From Iamia majanohamensis (GTDB taxonomy: Bacteria; Actinomycetota; Acidimicrobiia; Acidimicrobiales; Iamiaceae): a DNA stretch of 64,000 bases. This document shows, in pieces, positions 49,837-57,325 of the stretch (positions within the stretch are counted from its first letter, which is position 1; the number at the start of each line of letters is the position of its first letter). The position numbers and the translations under genes were made by a program. Below the pieces are notes generated by a model that was not told where the DNA came from, made no database searches, and saw only the letters and a list, made by a program, of their open reading frames with translations. The stretch spans positions 186,001 to 250,000 of the forward strand of contig NZ_CP116942.1 in assembly GCF_028532485.1 (NCBI RefSeq). The letters are read 5' to 3'.

Positions 49837-51255
49837 ATGGCCACCCCCACCGCTGCCTACTCGGTCCGCCTCCGCGTCCGGCTGCCCAACGTGCCCGGTG
49901 CCCTGGGCCGGCTCTCGGTCGCCCTGGGCGAGGTGGGGGCCAACATCGTCGGCCTCCACGGCTTCGAGGCCAAGGGCCCGGTGCTCGACGAGGACGTGGT
50001 GGTCAACTGCTCCGACGCGGCCCACATCGAGACGGTGCGCGAGACCCTCGTGGCCCTCGACGGGGTCGAGATCCTCGACTTCGGCGACCGCACCTTCGAG
50101 ATGCACGAGGGCGGCAAGATCCACGTGCTCGCCACCGTGCCCATCGTCGACCGCGACGACCTGTCGATGGCCTACACGCCGGGTGTGGCCCGGGTGTGCA
50201 CCGCCATCGCCACCGACCCGGTGCGGGTCCACGACCTCACGATCAAGAAGAACACCGTCGCCATCGTCACCGACGGCTCCGCCGTGCTCGGCCTGGGCGA
50301 CATCGGCCCCGAGGCCTCGCTGCCGGTGATGGAGGGCAAGGCCCTGCTGTTCAAGAGCTTCGCCGACGTCGACGCCTTCCCCGTCTGCATCGACACCTCG
50401 GGCGACGAGACCACCGAGGCCAAGGTCGACGCCATCGTCGACACCGTGGTGCGCATCGCCCCGGTCTACGGCGGCATCAACCTCGAGGACATCGCCGCCC
50501 CGGCCTGCTTCGAGGTCGAGGAGCGCCTGCGCGAGCGCCTCGACATCCCCGTCTTCCACGACGACCAGCACGGCACCGCCGTCGTCACCCTCGCCGCCCT
50601 CGAGAACGCCCTCAAGATCGTGGGCAAGCACATGGAGGACCTGCGGGTGGTCATCTCCGGCGCCGGGGCCGCCGGCGTGGCCATCGCCAAGATCCTCATG
50701 GCCGCCGGCGTGCAGGACATCATCGGCTGCGACAGCAGGGGCGCGGTGCACCAGGGCCGCGACGACCTCAACGCGGCCAAGCGCACGTTCGCCGAGATCA
50801 CCAACCCCTCCGGCGCCTCGGGGGCCCTCACCGACGTGCTGCCCGGAGCCGACGTGTTCATCGGCGTCTCCGGCCCGGACCTCCTCACGGCCGACGACCT
50901 CCGCAAGATGGCCACCGACCCCATCGTGTTCGCCATGGCCAACCCGGACCCCGAGATCCGTCCCGAGGAGGCCGAGGGGCTGGTCGCGGTCATGGCCACC
51001 GGGCGCAGCGACTACCCGAACCAGATCAACAACGTGCTCGCCTTCCCCGGCATCTTCCGGGGGGCGCTCGACGCCGGGGCCACCACCGTCACCGAGGGCA
51101 TGGAGGTGGCCGCGGCCGAGGCCATCGCCGCCGCCGTCGACCCCGACGAGCTGGGCCCCGAGTGCATCGTGCCCTCGGTCTTCGACCGCCGGGTGGTCGA
51201 GCTGGTGGCCGCCGCGGTGGCCGGCGCCGCCGTCACCGACGGCGTCACCCGGTAG
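49837..51255 (+). CDS. NAD(P)-dependent malic enzyme with N-terminal ACT domain
   Basis: 472 residues. An ACT domain (~8-80: [33 protein letters not shown]) precedes a short-form malic enzyme: [25 protein letters not shown], metal site [10 protein letters not shown] and the Rossmann [15 protein letters not shown], ending with MANPDPEI and [12 protein letters not shown]. Converts malate to pyruvate plus CO2. The ACT domain suggests allosteric control by an amino acid or similar small ligand. Leaderless start signal TACCGT-8nt-ATG. Divergent from the amino-acid dehydrogenase with 146 bp between them. Confidence 0.95.
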   Translation: MATPTAAYSVRLRVRLPNVPGALGRLSVALGEVGANIVGLHGFEAKGPVLDEDVVVNCSDAAHIETVRETLVALDGVEILDFGDRTFEMHEGGKIHVLATVPIVDRDDLSMAYTPGVARVCTAIATDPVRVHDLTIKKNTVAIVTDGSAVLGLGDIGPEASLPVMEGKALLFKSFADVDAFPVCIDTSGDETTEAKVDAIVDTVVRIAPVYGGINLEDIAAPACFEVEERLRERLDIPVFHDDQHGTAVVTLAALENALKIVGKHMEDLRVVISGAGAAGVAIAKILMAAGVQDIIGCDSRGAVHQGRDDLNAAKRTFAEITNPSGASGALTDVLPGADVFIGVSGPDLLTADDLRKMATDPIVFAMANPDPEIRPEEAEGLVAVMATGRSDYPNQINNVLAFPGIFRGALDAGATTVTEGMEVAAAEAIAAAVDPDELGPECIVPSVFDRRVVELVAAAVAGAAVTDGVTR

Positions 51256-51268
51256 GGGCTCGCACACC

Positions 51269-51288
51269 CGGCCCACGAGGGTGGGCCG
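51269..51288 (+). terminator. hairpin after malic enzyme gene
   Basis: Perfect 8-bp stem CGGCCCAC-GAGG-GTGGGCCG, 13 bp past the stop codon. No T-tract. The rest of 51289-51423 has no recognised feature. Confidence 0.5.
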
Positions 51289-51426
51289 ACCGACGCCCAC
51301 CGTCCGGTGCTCGCGGTGGCCCCCTCGGCGGCGCTCGGTCGCCGCTGCGCTCCGCCGCAGGAGGGTCGGGCGGCCGGGCCTGCGTCCGGACCTCTGCCCC
51401 GCGGGCTCGTCGGGGAGGAGCTGTGG

Positions 51427-51499
51427 TGGCTGGAACCGGCGTCGATCCGGTGACCTCGCGCTTTTCAGGCGCGCGCTCTGCCAACTGAGCTATCCAGCC
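51427..51499 (-). tRNA. tRNA-Phe (GAA)
   Basis: The complement folds as a cloverleaf: acceptor GGCTGGA/TCCAGCC, D-arm TAGCTCAGTTGGCAGAGC, anticodon loop CTGAAAA (anticodon GAA), T-arm GGATCGACGCC-type with GATCGA loop. CCA is encoded directly after the discriminator A (51424-51426). Lies downstream of tRNA-Asp on the same strand. Confidence 0.95.
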
Positions 51500-51504
51500 T
51501 CGCC

Positions 51505-51530
51505 GACACCCCCGCGCGGGCGGGGGTGTC
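51505..51530 (-). other. hairpin between tRNA-Asp and tRNA-Phe
   Basis: Perfect 11-bp arms GACACCCCCGC/GCGGGGGTGTC around a 4-nt loop, filling the short spacer between the two tRNAs. It could be a processing signal of the tandem precursor. Confidence 0.5.
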
Positions 51531-51535
51531 AGTGG

Positions 51536-51610
51536 CGGTCCCGACGGGATTTGAACCCGCGACCTCCGGCTTGACAGGCCGGCGTGCACTCCAAACTGCA
51601 CCACGGGACC
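51536..51610 (-). tRNA. tRNA-Asp (GTC)
   Basis: Complement: acceptor GGTCCCG/CGGGACC, D-arm GTGCAGTTTGGAGTGCAC, anticodon loop CTGTCAA (anticodon GTC), T-arm GGGTTCAAATCCC. CCA is encoded (51533-51535) after discriminator G. Upstream of tRNA-Phe in the same orientation, probably one transcript. Confidence 0.95.
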
Positions 51611-51732
51611 AGCACCCCTCTCGGGGCTGGGTCAACCTAGCACCGACCCCCGGGGGCGAGGCCAGACGGCCCGCCCCCGGGGGTGCCGCGGCACCGGGCC
51701 GGGGCCTCGCGACCCCGACCCGGACCCGCCCC

Positions 51733-52092
51733 TCAGGCGGTGCGGCGGATGACCACCTCGCTGAGGGCGGGGGGCACCGGCACCTGGGGCAGCTCGTCCT
51801 CGGGACGAGCGACCTTGGGCGGACGGCCCCGACGCCGCTTGGTGGCGAGGATGCGGCCGTTGCGGAACAGCTGGCCGCCCCACACCCCCCAGGGCTCCCG
51901 GCGGGCGAGGGCACCGGCCAGGCACTCCTCCATCACCGGGCACAGGGCGCAGATGCGCTTGGCCGCGGCGATGTCCTGCAGCTCCTCGGAGAAGAAGAGC
52001 ACCGACAGGGTGCCGGCGGTGTCGTTGCACCGGGCGTCGGCCCACCAGCTGCGGTCCTCGACGTCGTCTGAGAGGTCGGTCAGCGCGATCAC
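51733..52092 (-). CDS. WhiB-family iron-sulfur transcription factor
   Basis: 119 residues. Four cysteines, C22-x25-C48-x2-C51-x5-C57, form the WhiB 4Fe-4S site; the GVWGG turn follows at 69-73 and the basic RRRGRPPK (AT-hook-like) at ~86-93. WhiB proteins are actinobacterial regulators that bind sigma factor region 4 and respond to redox/NO or developmental cues. The long C-terminal tail with an AT-hook-like GRPP resembles WhiB7/WhiB2-type members, but the subgroup cannot be fixed here. GTG start with GAGGAG upstream. Preceded by a G-rich tract (on the plus strand) in its leader/promoter region. Confidence 0.92.
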   Translation of the reverse strand: MIALTDLSDDVEDRSWWADARCNDTAGTLSVLFFSEELQDIAAAKRICALCPVMEECLAGALARREPWGVWGGQLFRNGRILATKRRRGRPPKVARPEDELPQVPVPPALSEVVIRRTA

Positions 52093-52164
52093 GTCTGTCT
52101 CCTCGGTCCTTCGGTTCCTGGGTGTGGGGTGGGGGGTGGGGGGTGGGGTGGGGGCGGGTCCGGG

Positions 52165-52204
52165 GCCGAAAACCAGAAAGGCCGCCGGGAGATCCCGACG
52201 GCCT
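52165..52204 (-). terminator. rho-independent terminator of the 64-aa small gene
   Basis: On the minus strand the stem AGGCCGTCGGGA/TCCCGGCGGCCT (52179-52204, one internal mismatch, 2-nt loop) is followed by TTTCTGGTTTTC. A longer outer pairing CCAGAAA/TTTCTGG also brackets it. One of few T-rich terminators in the window. Confidence 0.65.
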
Positions 52205-52227
52205 GGTGAGGGGTTTCTGGCTGGTCC

Positions 52228-52422
52228 CTATCGGGGAACCGCCTCCTCAGGCCGTGGGGCAGGGGTGAGGTCGTGCTTGGCGGCCATCACCGGCAGGGTG
52301 GACGGGAAGGTCCAGCCCCGGTCGACGACGCCGATGGCACCGGCCACCGCAGCACCGCACGCGTGGGCGCGCGGCTGACCGGCGGCGGCGGTGCGCTCGA
52401 CCTGGTCGTTGCGGTTCAGCAT
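52228..52422 (-). CDS. 64-aa small protein of unknown function
   Basis: 64 residues: MLNRNDQVERTAAAGQPRA, then a small hydrophobic patch [29 protein letters not shown] and a charged tail. No family recognised; one Cys, one Trp. GAGG lies 5 nt before the ATG at 52422, third-position G/C is high, a sigma-70-like promoter (52475-52503) precedes it and a T-rich terminator follows 24 bp after the stop, so it looks like a self-contained gene. It sits between whiB and orn. It could be a regulatory peptide; an antisense or leader RNA role cannot be excluded. Confidence 0.55.
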   Translation of the reverse strand: MLNRNDQVERTAAAGQPRAHACGAAVAGAIGVVDRGWTFPSTLPVMAAKHDLTPAPRPEEAVPR

Positions 52423-52474
52423 CGGGACCTCGGGAGACCGGAGGGAGGCGCCCGGGCGGTCCGGGCGCTCGGTC

Positions 52475-52503
52475 ATCGAACCCCAGACCGGGGAGGCCGT
52501 CAA
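52475..52503 (-). promoter_or_regulatory. promoter of the 64-aa small gene
   Basis: Minus strand TTGACG (52498-52503), 17-bp spacer, TTCGAT (52475-52480), giving a leader of about 45 nt to the ATG at 52422. Confidence 0.5.
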
Positions 52504-52558
52504 GCGAATTACCGCACCGTCGGCGCGTCGTCCCGGTCCGGCGGCGTCGCCGCCCTGG

Positions 52559-53119
52559 TCAGCCCGCCGGCGGCGGGGCCGCGGCCTCGGTGCGGAAGAC
52601 CCGCTCCCGGTAGGTCCGCAGCTCCTCGATGCTCTCCCGGATGTCGTCGAGGGCCCGGTGGCTCGTCTGCTTGCGCTCCAGGGAGTCGAGCAGGCCCGGG
52701 TACCAGCGGCGGGCCAGCTCCTTGATGGTCGACACGTCGACCGAGCGGTAGTGCAGGTGCTCCTCGATGGCCGGCAGGTGGCGGGCGAGGAACCGGCGGT
52801 CGGTGCCGATGGAGTTGCCGCAGAGGGGCACGGTGCGGGGCTCGGGCACGTGCTCCTTGATGAAGGCCAGCGTGGCCGCGCCGGCCTCCTCCAGGGTCGT
52901 GGTCGAGGCCTCGATGGCGGGGAGCAGCCCCGAGCGGGTGTGCATGGTGCGCACCACGTCCTCCATCACGGCCAGGGCCTCCGGCGGCTGGTGGACGACC
53001 AGGTCGGGGCCCTCGGCCACCACCTCGAGCTCGTCGTCGGTGACGAGGGTGGCGATCTCCACGATCGTGCAGCGCTCCGGGTCGAGGCCGGTCATCTCCA
53101 GGTCCATCCACACGAGCAC
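52559..53119 (-). CDS. orn: oligoribonuclease
   Basis: 186 residues. DEDDh exonuclease: VWMDLEMTGLDP (first Asp/Glu), GNSIGTDRRFLARHLP (third acidic residue) and SHRALDDI (His/Asp) are intact. Degrades 2-5 nt RNA fragments and linear dinucleotides such as pGpG to mononucleotides. The GTG at 53119 is preferred: TACGGT lies 8 nt upstream and the product starts VLVWMDLEMTGL, like known Orn; a second GTG at 53113 is possible. Divergent from dut; their start codons are 61 bp apart. Confidence 0.95.
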   Translation of the reverse strand: MLVWMDLEMTGLDPERCTIVEIATLVTDDELEVVAEGPDLVVHQPPEALAVMEDVVRTMHTRSGLLPAIEASTTTLEEAGAATLAFIKEHVPEPRTVPLCGNSIGTDRRFLARHLPAIEEHLHYRSVDVSTIKELARRWYPGLLDSLERKQTSHRALDDIRESIEELRTYRERVFRTEAAAPPPAG

Positions 53120-53127
53120 GGCGACCG

Positions 53128-53133
53128 ACCGTA
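53128..53133 (-). promoter_or_regulatory. -10 box for leaderless orn
   Basis: TACGGT on the minus strand, 8 nt before the GTG at 53119. Confidence 0.45.
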
Positions 53134-53179
53134 GCCCCCGGCACCCGGGCCACCGACCCGGGTCGACCAAGATGGCGTC

Positions 53180-53617
53180 GTGCTCCGCGTGCCGGTCGTC
53201 CGCCTCGACCCCGACCTCCCCCTGCCCTCCTACGCCCACCACGGCGACGCCGGGGCCGACCTGCGGGCCCGGGTCGACGTGGAGCTGGCCGCCGGCGGCG
53301 GGCGGGCGCTGGTGCCGACAGGCGTCGCCGTGGCCCTGCCCGCGGGCCACGCCGGGTTCGTCCAGCCCCGCAGCGGCCTCGCCCTGCGCCACGGGGTGAC
53401 CTGCCTCAACACCCCCGGACTGATCGACTGCGGCTACCGCGACGAGCTCAAGGTGCTGCTCGTCAACCTCGACCCCGAGGCCGACTACCGCGTGGCCCGG
53501 GGCGACCGCATCGCCCAGCTCGTGGTCCAGCGGGTCGAGCGGGCCTGGTTCGCCCCGGTGGAGGAGCTGCCGCCCACCAGCCGGGGCGGGGGAGGCTTCG
53601 GCTCCACCGGGCGCTGA
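53180..53617 (+). CDS. dut: dUTP pyrophosphatase
   Basis: 145 residues, trimeric dUTPase. The five motifs are visible: [34 protein letters not shown] (with the catalytic Asp-Tyr), [11 protein letters not shown] and the C-terminal P-loop-like [11 protein letters not shown]. Hydrolyses dUTP to dUMP and PPi, keeping uracil out of DNA. GTG start 6 nt after a CAAGAT box, a weak leaderless signal. Convergent with the sigma factor gene, 23 bp away. Confidence 0.96.
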   Translation: MLRVPVVRLDPDLPLPSYAHHGDAGADLRARVDVELAAGGGRALVPTGVAVALPAGHAGFVQPRSGLALRHGVTCLNTPGLIDCGYRDELKVLLVNLDPEADYRVARGDRIAQLVVQRVERAWFAPVEELPPTSRGGGGFGSTGR

Positions 53618-53640
53618 CGTCGGGCCCGCGACCGCGAGGG

Positions 53641-54405
53641 TCAGCCGCCGAGGCCCTCGTGCTCCAGGCGCTCGCGCAGCTGGGCCAGGCTGCGGGCCAG
53701 GAGGCGGGAGACGTGCATCTGGCTGATGCCGAGGCGCTCGGCGATCTGGGTCTGGGTCATGCCGTCGTAGAAGCGCAGGCGCATGAGCAGCTGCTCGCGC
53801 TTGGGCAGCGTCTCGATGAGGTCGGCGACCAGCATCTTGTTCTCGGCCGCGAACAGGTTGTCGTCGTCGTCGCCCAGCTGGCCGGCCAGGCCCAGTCCCG
53901 ACTCCTCACCGCCGGAGGGGGCGTCGATCGACGCGGACCGGTAGGCCTGGGCCGCCTCCATGGCCTCCAGCACCTCCTCCTCCGAGGTGCCCGACGCCCG
54001 GGCCAGCTCCTCGATGGTGGGGGAGCGGCCCAGCCGCTGGGTGAGGGTGCCGACCAGGCCGTTGATCTCGACGTGGAGCTCCTGGATGCGGCGCGGCACC
54101 CGGACCGCCCAGCCCTTGTCGCGGAAGTGGCGCTTGAGCTCGCCCACGATGGTGGGGGTGGCGAAGGTGGAGAACTCGAGGCCCCGCTCGGGCTCGAAGC
54201 GCTCGACCGCCTTGACCAGGCCCAAGGACGCGACCTGGACCAGGTCCTCCAGGGGCACGCCCCGGTTGTTGAACCGTCGGGCCAGGTGCTCGGCCAGGCG
54301 CAGGTGGGCCTCGATGAGCTCGTCGCGGATGGCCTGGTCGCCGGTCTCCTGCAGCTCGCGGAACCGCTCGCGGAGGTGCTCCCGCTCGGCCTCGTCGAGG
54401 CTCAT
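53641..54405 (-). CDS. SigB/SigF-type RNA polymerase sigma factor
   Basis: 254 residues. Region 2 (~40-105: GVPLEDLVQVASLGLVKAVERF, FSTFATPTIVGELKRHFRD), region 3 (RVPRRIQELH, LGRSPTIEELARASG) and region 4 with HTH TQTQIAERLGISQMHVSRLLARSL identify a stress/sporulation-type sigma factor of the SigB/SigF group. The ATG at 54405 has GGGGGG 5 nt upstream; a GTG at 54411 is an alternative. Located just downstream of two RsbW-like ATPase genes on the same strand, which probably act as its anti-sigma factors. No RsbV-like anti-anti-sigma factor is in view. Confidence 0.93.
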   Translation of the reverse strand: MSLDEAEREHLRERFRELQETGDQAIRDELIEAHLRLAEHLARRFNNRGVPLEDLVQVASLGLVKAVERFEPERGLEFSTFATPTIVGELKRHFRDKGWAVRVPRRIQELHVEINGLVGTLTQRLGRSPTIEELARASGTSEEEVLEAMEAAQAYRSASIDAPSGGEESGLGLAGQLGDDDDNLFAAENKMLVADLIETLPKREQLLMRLRFYDGMTQTQIAERLGISQMHVSRLLARSLAQLRERLEHEGLGG

Positions 54406-54454
54406 CGCCACCCCCCGGGGCCCCGTCGGGCATCAGGGGTCGTGCGGCCCAGGC

Positions 54455-54847
54455 TCATGCCGGGGTCGGGTCGGTGTCGTGGCGCTTGGTCACCCAGACC
54501 CGGTCGGCGGGGGCGTCGACGCGGTGGTCGTCGACGACGGCGGCGAGGATCTGGTCCGAGAGCTCGGTGTCCTCGTCGGTCGGGGGGGCGCCCTCGAGGG
54601 TGCCGACGATCTCCACCGAGATGGCGTCGGCGGCGAGGGTGAAGGTGAGGGTGAGGGTGCCCGGCCGCTGCCCCGAGCCGATCAGCAGGGAGCAGGCCTC
54701 GCCCACCGCGATGCGGAGGTCCTCGACCTCGTCGTAGCCCATGCCCGCCCGGGTGGCGAGGCCGGCCCCGGTGAGCCGGGCGATGCGCACGAACTCGGGG
54801 GCGGCCGGGAGGGTGAGGGTGATCTCGTCGGAGGGCTGGTCGCTCAT
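54455..54847 (-). CDS. anti-sigma factor-like ATP-binding protein (RsbW type)
   Basis: 130 residues of the HATPase_c fold used by RsbW/SpoIIAB. LTGAGLATRAGMGYDEVEDLRIAVGEACSLLI carries the N-box Glu/Asn-equivalent region (GEACSLL; the usual Asn is replaced by Cys-Ser context), and ELSDQILAAVVDDHRVD lies near the C-terminus. Lies 49 bp upstream of the sigma factor gene, so its natural partner is that sigma. The glycine-rich ATP lid is less obvious than in kinase-competent RsbW, so kinase activity is uncertain. Confidence 0.8.
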   Translation of the reverse strand: MSDQPSDEITLTLPAAPEFVRIARLTGAGLATRAGMGYDEVEDLRIAVGEACSLLIGSGQRPGTLTLTFTLAADAISVEIVGTLEGAPPTDEDTELSDQILAAVVDDHRVDAPADRVWVTKRHDTDPTPA

Positions 54848-54991
54848 CGCGCCCGCCCTGCGTCCGGGGTGGCCGCGCCGGGGCGGCGGACACCTCCGTC
54901 GACGGGCCTCGGCTGGCTCGTGCGCTGCACCTGCGACTCCCTCCGGCGGGTTGCGGAGGGAGAGTCTGTCACGGACGACGGGGTCACCCGG

Positions 54992-55459
54992 TCAGGGGAA
55001 GGGCACCCGTCCCGCCACCCGCTCGCCGGGGGCGGTGCCCAGCGCGAACCACACCGACTTGCCCGGCCGGACGTGGGTGACGCCCCACGAGTCGGCCAGC
55101 CGGTCGACCAGCTCCAGGCCCCGCCCGCTGGTGGCGAGGGGGGCGGGCCGCCCCACCTTGGGGTCGGTGGAGGAGGTGTCGATGACCTCGACGGCCAGGC
55201 GGGTCCGGTCGAGGTCGGCCACCAGCTCCACCGGCGCGCCGGCGTGGGTGACGGCGTTGGCCACCAGCTCGCTGGTGAGGAGGCAGGCGGTCTCCACCAG
55301 CTCGGGCCGGCGGCCCTGGGTGAGCAGGTCGCGCACCACCCGCCGGGCCTGGCCGGCGGCCTCGAGGCTGCTCAGCAGCTCGGTGGCCACGAGGACGTGG
55401 TGGGGGTGCGGCGAGGCCGCGACGAGCCCGGCCGGGGGAGGAGGAGCCGCCGTCATCAT
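54992..55459 (-). CDS. ATP-binding anti-sigma/regulatory kinase (HATPase_c)
   Basis: 155 residues. N-box ACLLTSELVANAVTHAG (Glu/Asn for Mg-ATP) at ~58-74, G1-like VIDTSSTDP and G2 ATSGRGLELVDRLADSWGV define a stand-alone HATPase_c domain as in Streptomyces regulatory ATP-binding proteins and RsbW. The ATP site looks complete, unlike its neighbour. Same strand as the second ATPase and sigma gene; the 144-bp gap 54848-54991 shows no recognised element. Probably part of the same partner-switching set. Confidence 0.82.
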   Translation of the reverse strand: MMTAAPPPPAGLVAASPHPHHVLVATELLSSLEAAGQARRVVRDLLTQGRRPELVETACLLTSELVANAVTHAGAPVELVADLDRTRLAVEVIDTSSTDPKVGRPAPLATSGRGLELVDRLADSWGVTHVRPGKSVWFALGTAPGERVAGRVPFP

Positions 55460-55540
55460 GGGGTGGGGGGTACCCGGGCCCCCGGCGGAGCAAACGGTGG
55501 GCGCCGGCCGTGGGGCGGGATCACCCCAGGTCGGAGGGGG

Positions 55541-55801
55541 TCAGGGGCCCTCGGCGGGCGGGTCGGCGTCGGGGTCGAGGTCGGCCACGATGCGCTCCAC
55601 GTCGACCCGGGCCCCGTCGATGCGGCCCCGGCACCACCGGATGAGGCGGGCCGCCCGGGCCACCTTGCGGGTGAGCACGTCGACGTCGACGGCGTCGTCC
55701 TCGATCTCGGTGAGGATGGCCTCCAGCTCGGCCATGGCCTCGGCGTAGCCGGCCGGCTCGGGGCCGCCGGGGTCGTCGGTGGGCGCTCCGGGGTCAGCCA
55801 T
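55541..55801 (-). CDS. xseB: exodeoxyribonuclease VII small subunit
   Basis: 86 residues. GYAEAMAELEAILTEIEDDAVDVDVLTRKVARAARLIRWCRGRI is the two-helix XseB core, in which leucines alternate along the helices. The start ATG at 55801 overlaps the xseA stop by 8 bp (ATGGCTGA), so translation follows xseA; the frame is open upstream but inside xseA. Together with XseA it degrades single-stranded DNA to oligonucleotides. Confidence 0.92.
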   Translation of the reverse strand: MADPGAPTDDPGGPEPAGYAEAMAELEAILTEIEDDAVDVDVLTRKVARAARLIRWCRGRIDGARVDVERIVADLDPDADPPAEGP

Positions 55802-57278
55802 GGGTCGATCCTGGCCGATCGGCGGCGTCCGGCGCGCCACCACCGCCGCCCCCGTCGGGCTCGCCCCCCACGACGGTGCTGCGCACCCGCCCCCCGGCCA
55901 CGACGGTCTCGAGGGCGTCGCCGGGGGCCACGTCGCCCGGCGCCCGGACCACGGCGCCGTCGTCGCGGTAGGTGATCGACCACCCGCGGGCCAGGGCCAG
56001 GGCCGGGTCCGCCGCCCGCACCCGGGCGTCGAGGCCGTCGAGGGCGGCCCGGCGACGCGCCAGCACCGGCCCGGGTCGGCGGGCGAGGCGGTCCCGGGCG
56101 CCGTCGAGGCGACGGGCCGCGGCGCCGAGGTCGCGCCGGGCGTCGCGCCGCACGACCTCGGCGCGCGCCTCCAGGCGCCGGTCGGCGGCGGCCAACGCCC
56201 CCGGCCCGGCCCGGCCCACCCGGGCCTGGGCCGCCGCCACCTGGGCCTCCCCCGCCCGGAGGGCGGCCCCGGCCAGGGAGGCGCCCTGGCGGGCGGTGCC
56301 GGTGAGGTGGGCCCGGCGCCGCTCGAGCGAGCGCAGGGCGCCCGCGGCCACCCCGGCCCAGAGGGCCTCGGCCCGGTCCCGTGCCCCTGCCACCAGGGCC
56401 ACCACCTCGGCGGCGGCGGCCGAGGGCGTGGGGCACGAGGTGTGGGCGACCCGGTCGGCCACGCTCTCGTCGATCTCGTGGCCGATCCCGGTGAACACGG
56501 GCACCGGGCACGAGGCCACCGCCCGCGCCACCTGCTCGCTGTCGAAGGCGGCCAGCTCGACCCGCGAGCCCCCGCCGCGCACCAGGAGCACCAGCTCCGC
56601 CCCCGCGGCGGCCGCTGCGGTCAGCGCCTCGGGCACCGTGACCAGCGCGGCGGGGCCCTGGGTGCGGGCGTCGCAGTCCACCACCAGGTGGGTGAGCCCG
56701 GCCCGGCCGAGGACCCGGTGCACGTCCGCGTGGGCCGCGCTGCCGACGCTCGTCACCACCGCCACCCGGGTGGGCAGCACCGGCACCGTCCGGCGCCCGT
56801 TGCGGTCGAGCAGGTCGTCGGCGGCGAGGGCGGCCAGCACCGCGTCGCGGTCGGCCGCCAGGCGCCCCAGCGTGTAGTCGGGGTCGATGGCGGTCATCTG
56901 CAGCTGGGCCCGGCCGCCCGGCGACCACCACCGCACCCGGCCCCGGATGCGGACGTCGACGCCGCTGTCCATGGCGCTCACCCGGATGCCGGACCGGCGC
57001 AGGTCGTCGTTGACCCGCTTCCGGTCGCTCGACCACAGCACCACCGGCAGCACGGCACGGGGCCGCTGGCCCGGCGCGGTGGGCTCGACCAGGTCGAAGT
57101 AGAGGTGGGGGCGGCTGCGGCGGGCGTCGCCGGGGGGCGCCAGGCCCCGGATCTCGCCCCGGACCCAGACCTCGCCGGGGAACGCCTGCTCGACCACCGA
57201 GCCCATCGCCCGGGCCAGGTCGGCGACGGTCCACGTGGGATCGCCCACCTCCTCGGCCCCGAACAGCGCGTCCTGCAC
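55794..57278 (-). CDS. xseA: exodeoxyribonuclease VII large subunit
   Basis: 494 residues. An OB-fold (~15-115: TVADLARAMGSVVEQAFPGEVWVRGEI, HLYFDLVE) is followed by the catalytic domain with VAVVTSVGSAAHADV, LLVRGGGSRVELAAFDSEQVARAVASCPVPVFTGIGHEIDESVAD and TPSAAAE, then a long Arg/Ala-rich coiled coil and the closing WSITYRDDG. GTG start at 57278, with TACCGT 8 nt upstream and no in-frame ATG nearby. The extended coding frame upstream overlaps the ABC transporter antisense frame and is not part of the gene. Confidence 0.95.
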   Translation of the reverse strand: MQDALFGAEEVGDPTWTVADLARAMGSVVEQAFPGEVWVRGEIRGLAPPGDARRSRPHLYFDLVEPTAPGQRPRAVLPVVLWSSDRKRVNDDLRRSGIRVSAMDSGVDVRIRGRVRWWSPGGRAQLQMTAIDPDYTLGRLAADRDAVLAALAADDLLDRNGRRTVPVLPTRVAVVTSVGSAAHADVHRVLGRAGLTHLVVDCDARTQGPAALVTVPEALTAAAAAGAELVLLVRGGGSRVELAAFDSEQVARAVASCPVPVFTGIGHEIDESVADRVAHTSCPTPSAAAAEVVALVAGARDRAEALWAGVAAGALRSLERRRAHLTGTARQGASLAGAALRAGEAQVAAAQARVGRAGPGALAAADRRLEARAEVVRRDARRDLGAAARRLDGARDRLARRPGPVLARRRAALDGLDARVRAADPALALARGWSITYRDDGAVVRAPGDVAPGDALETVVAGGRVRSTVVGGEPDGGGGGGAPDAADRPGSTHG

Positions 57279-57286
57279 GACGGGCC

Positions 57287-57292
57287 ACGGTA
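57287..57292 (-). promoter_or_regulatory. -10 box for leaderless xseA-xseB transcript
   Basis: TACCGT on the minus strand, 8 nt before the GTG at 57278. Confidence 0.45.
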
Positions 57293-57325
57293 CGGGCCCT
57301 CCGCGGCCTCGTCGACCAGGTGGGG

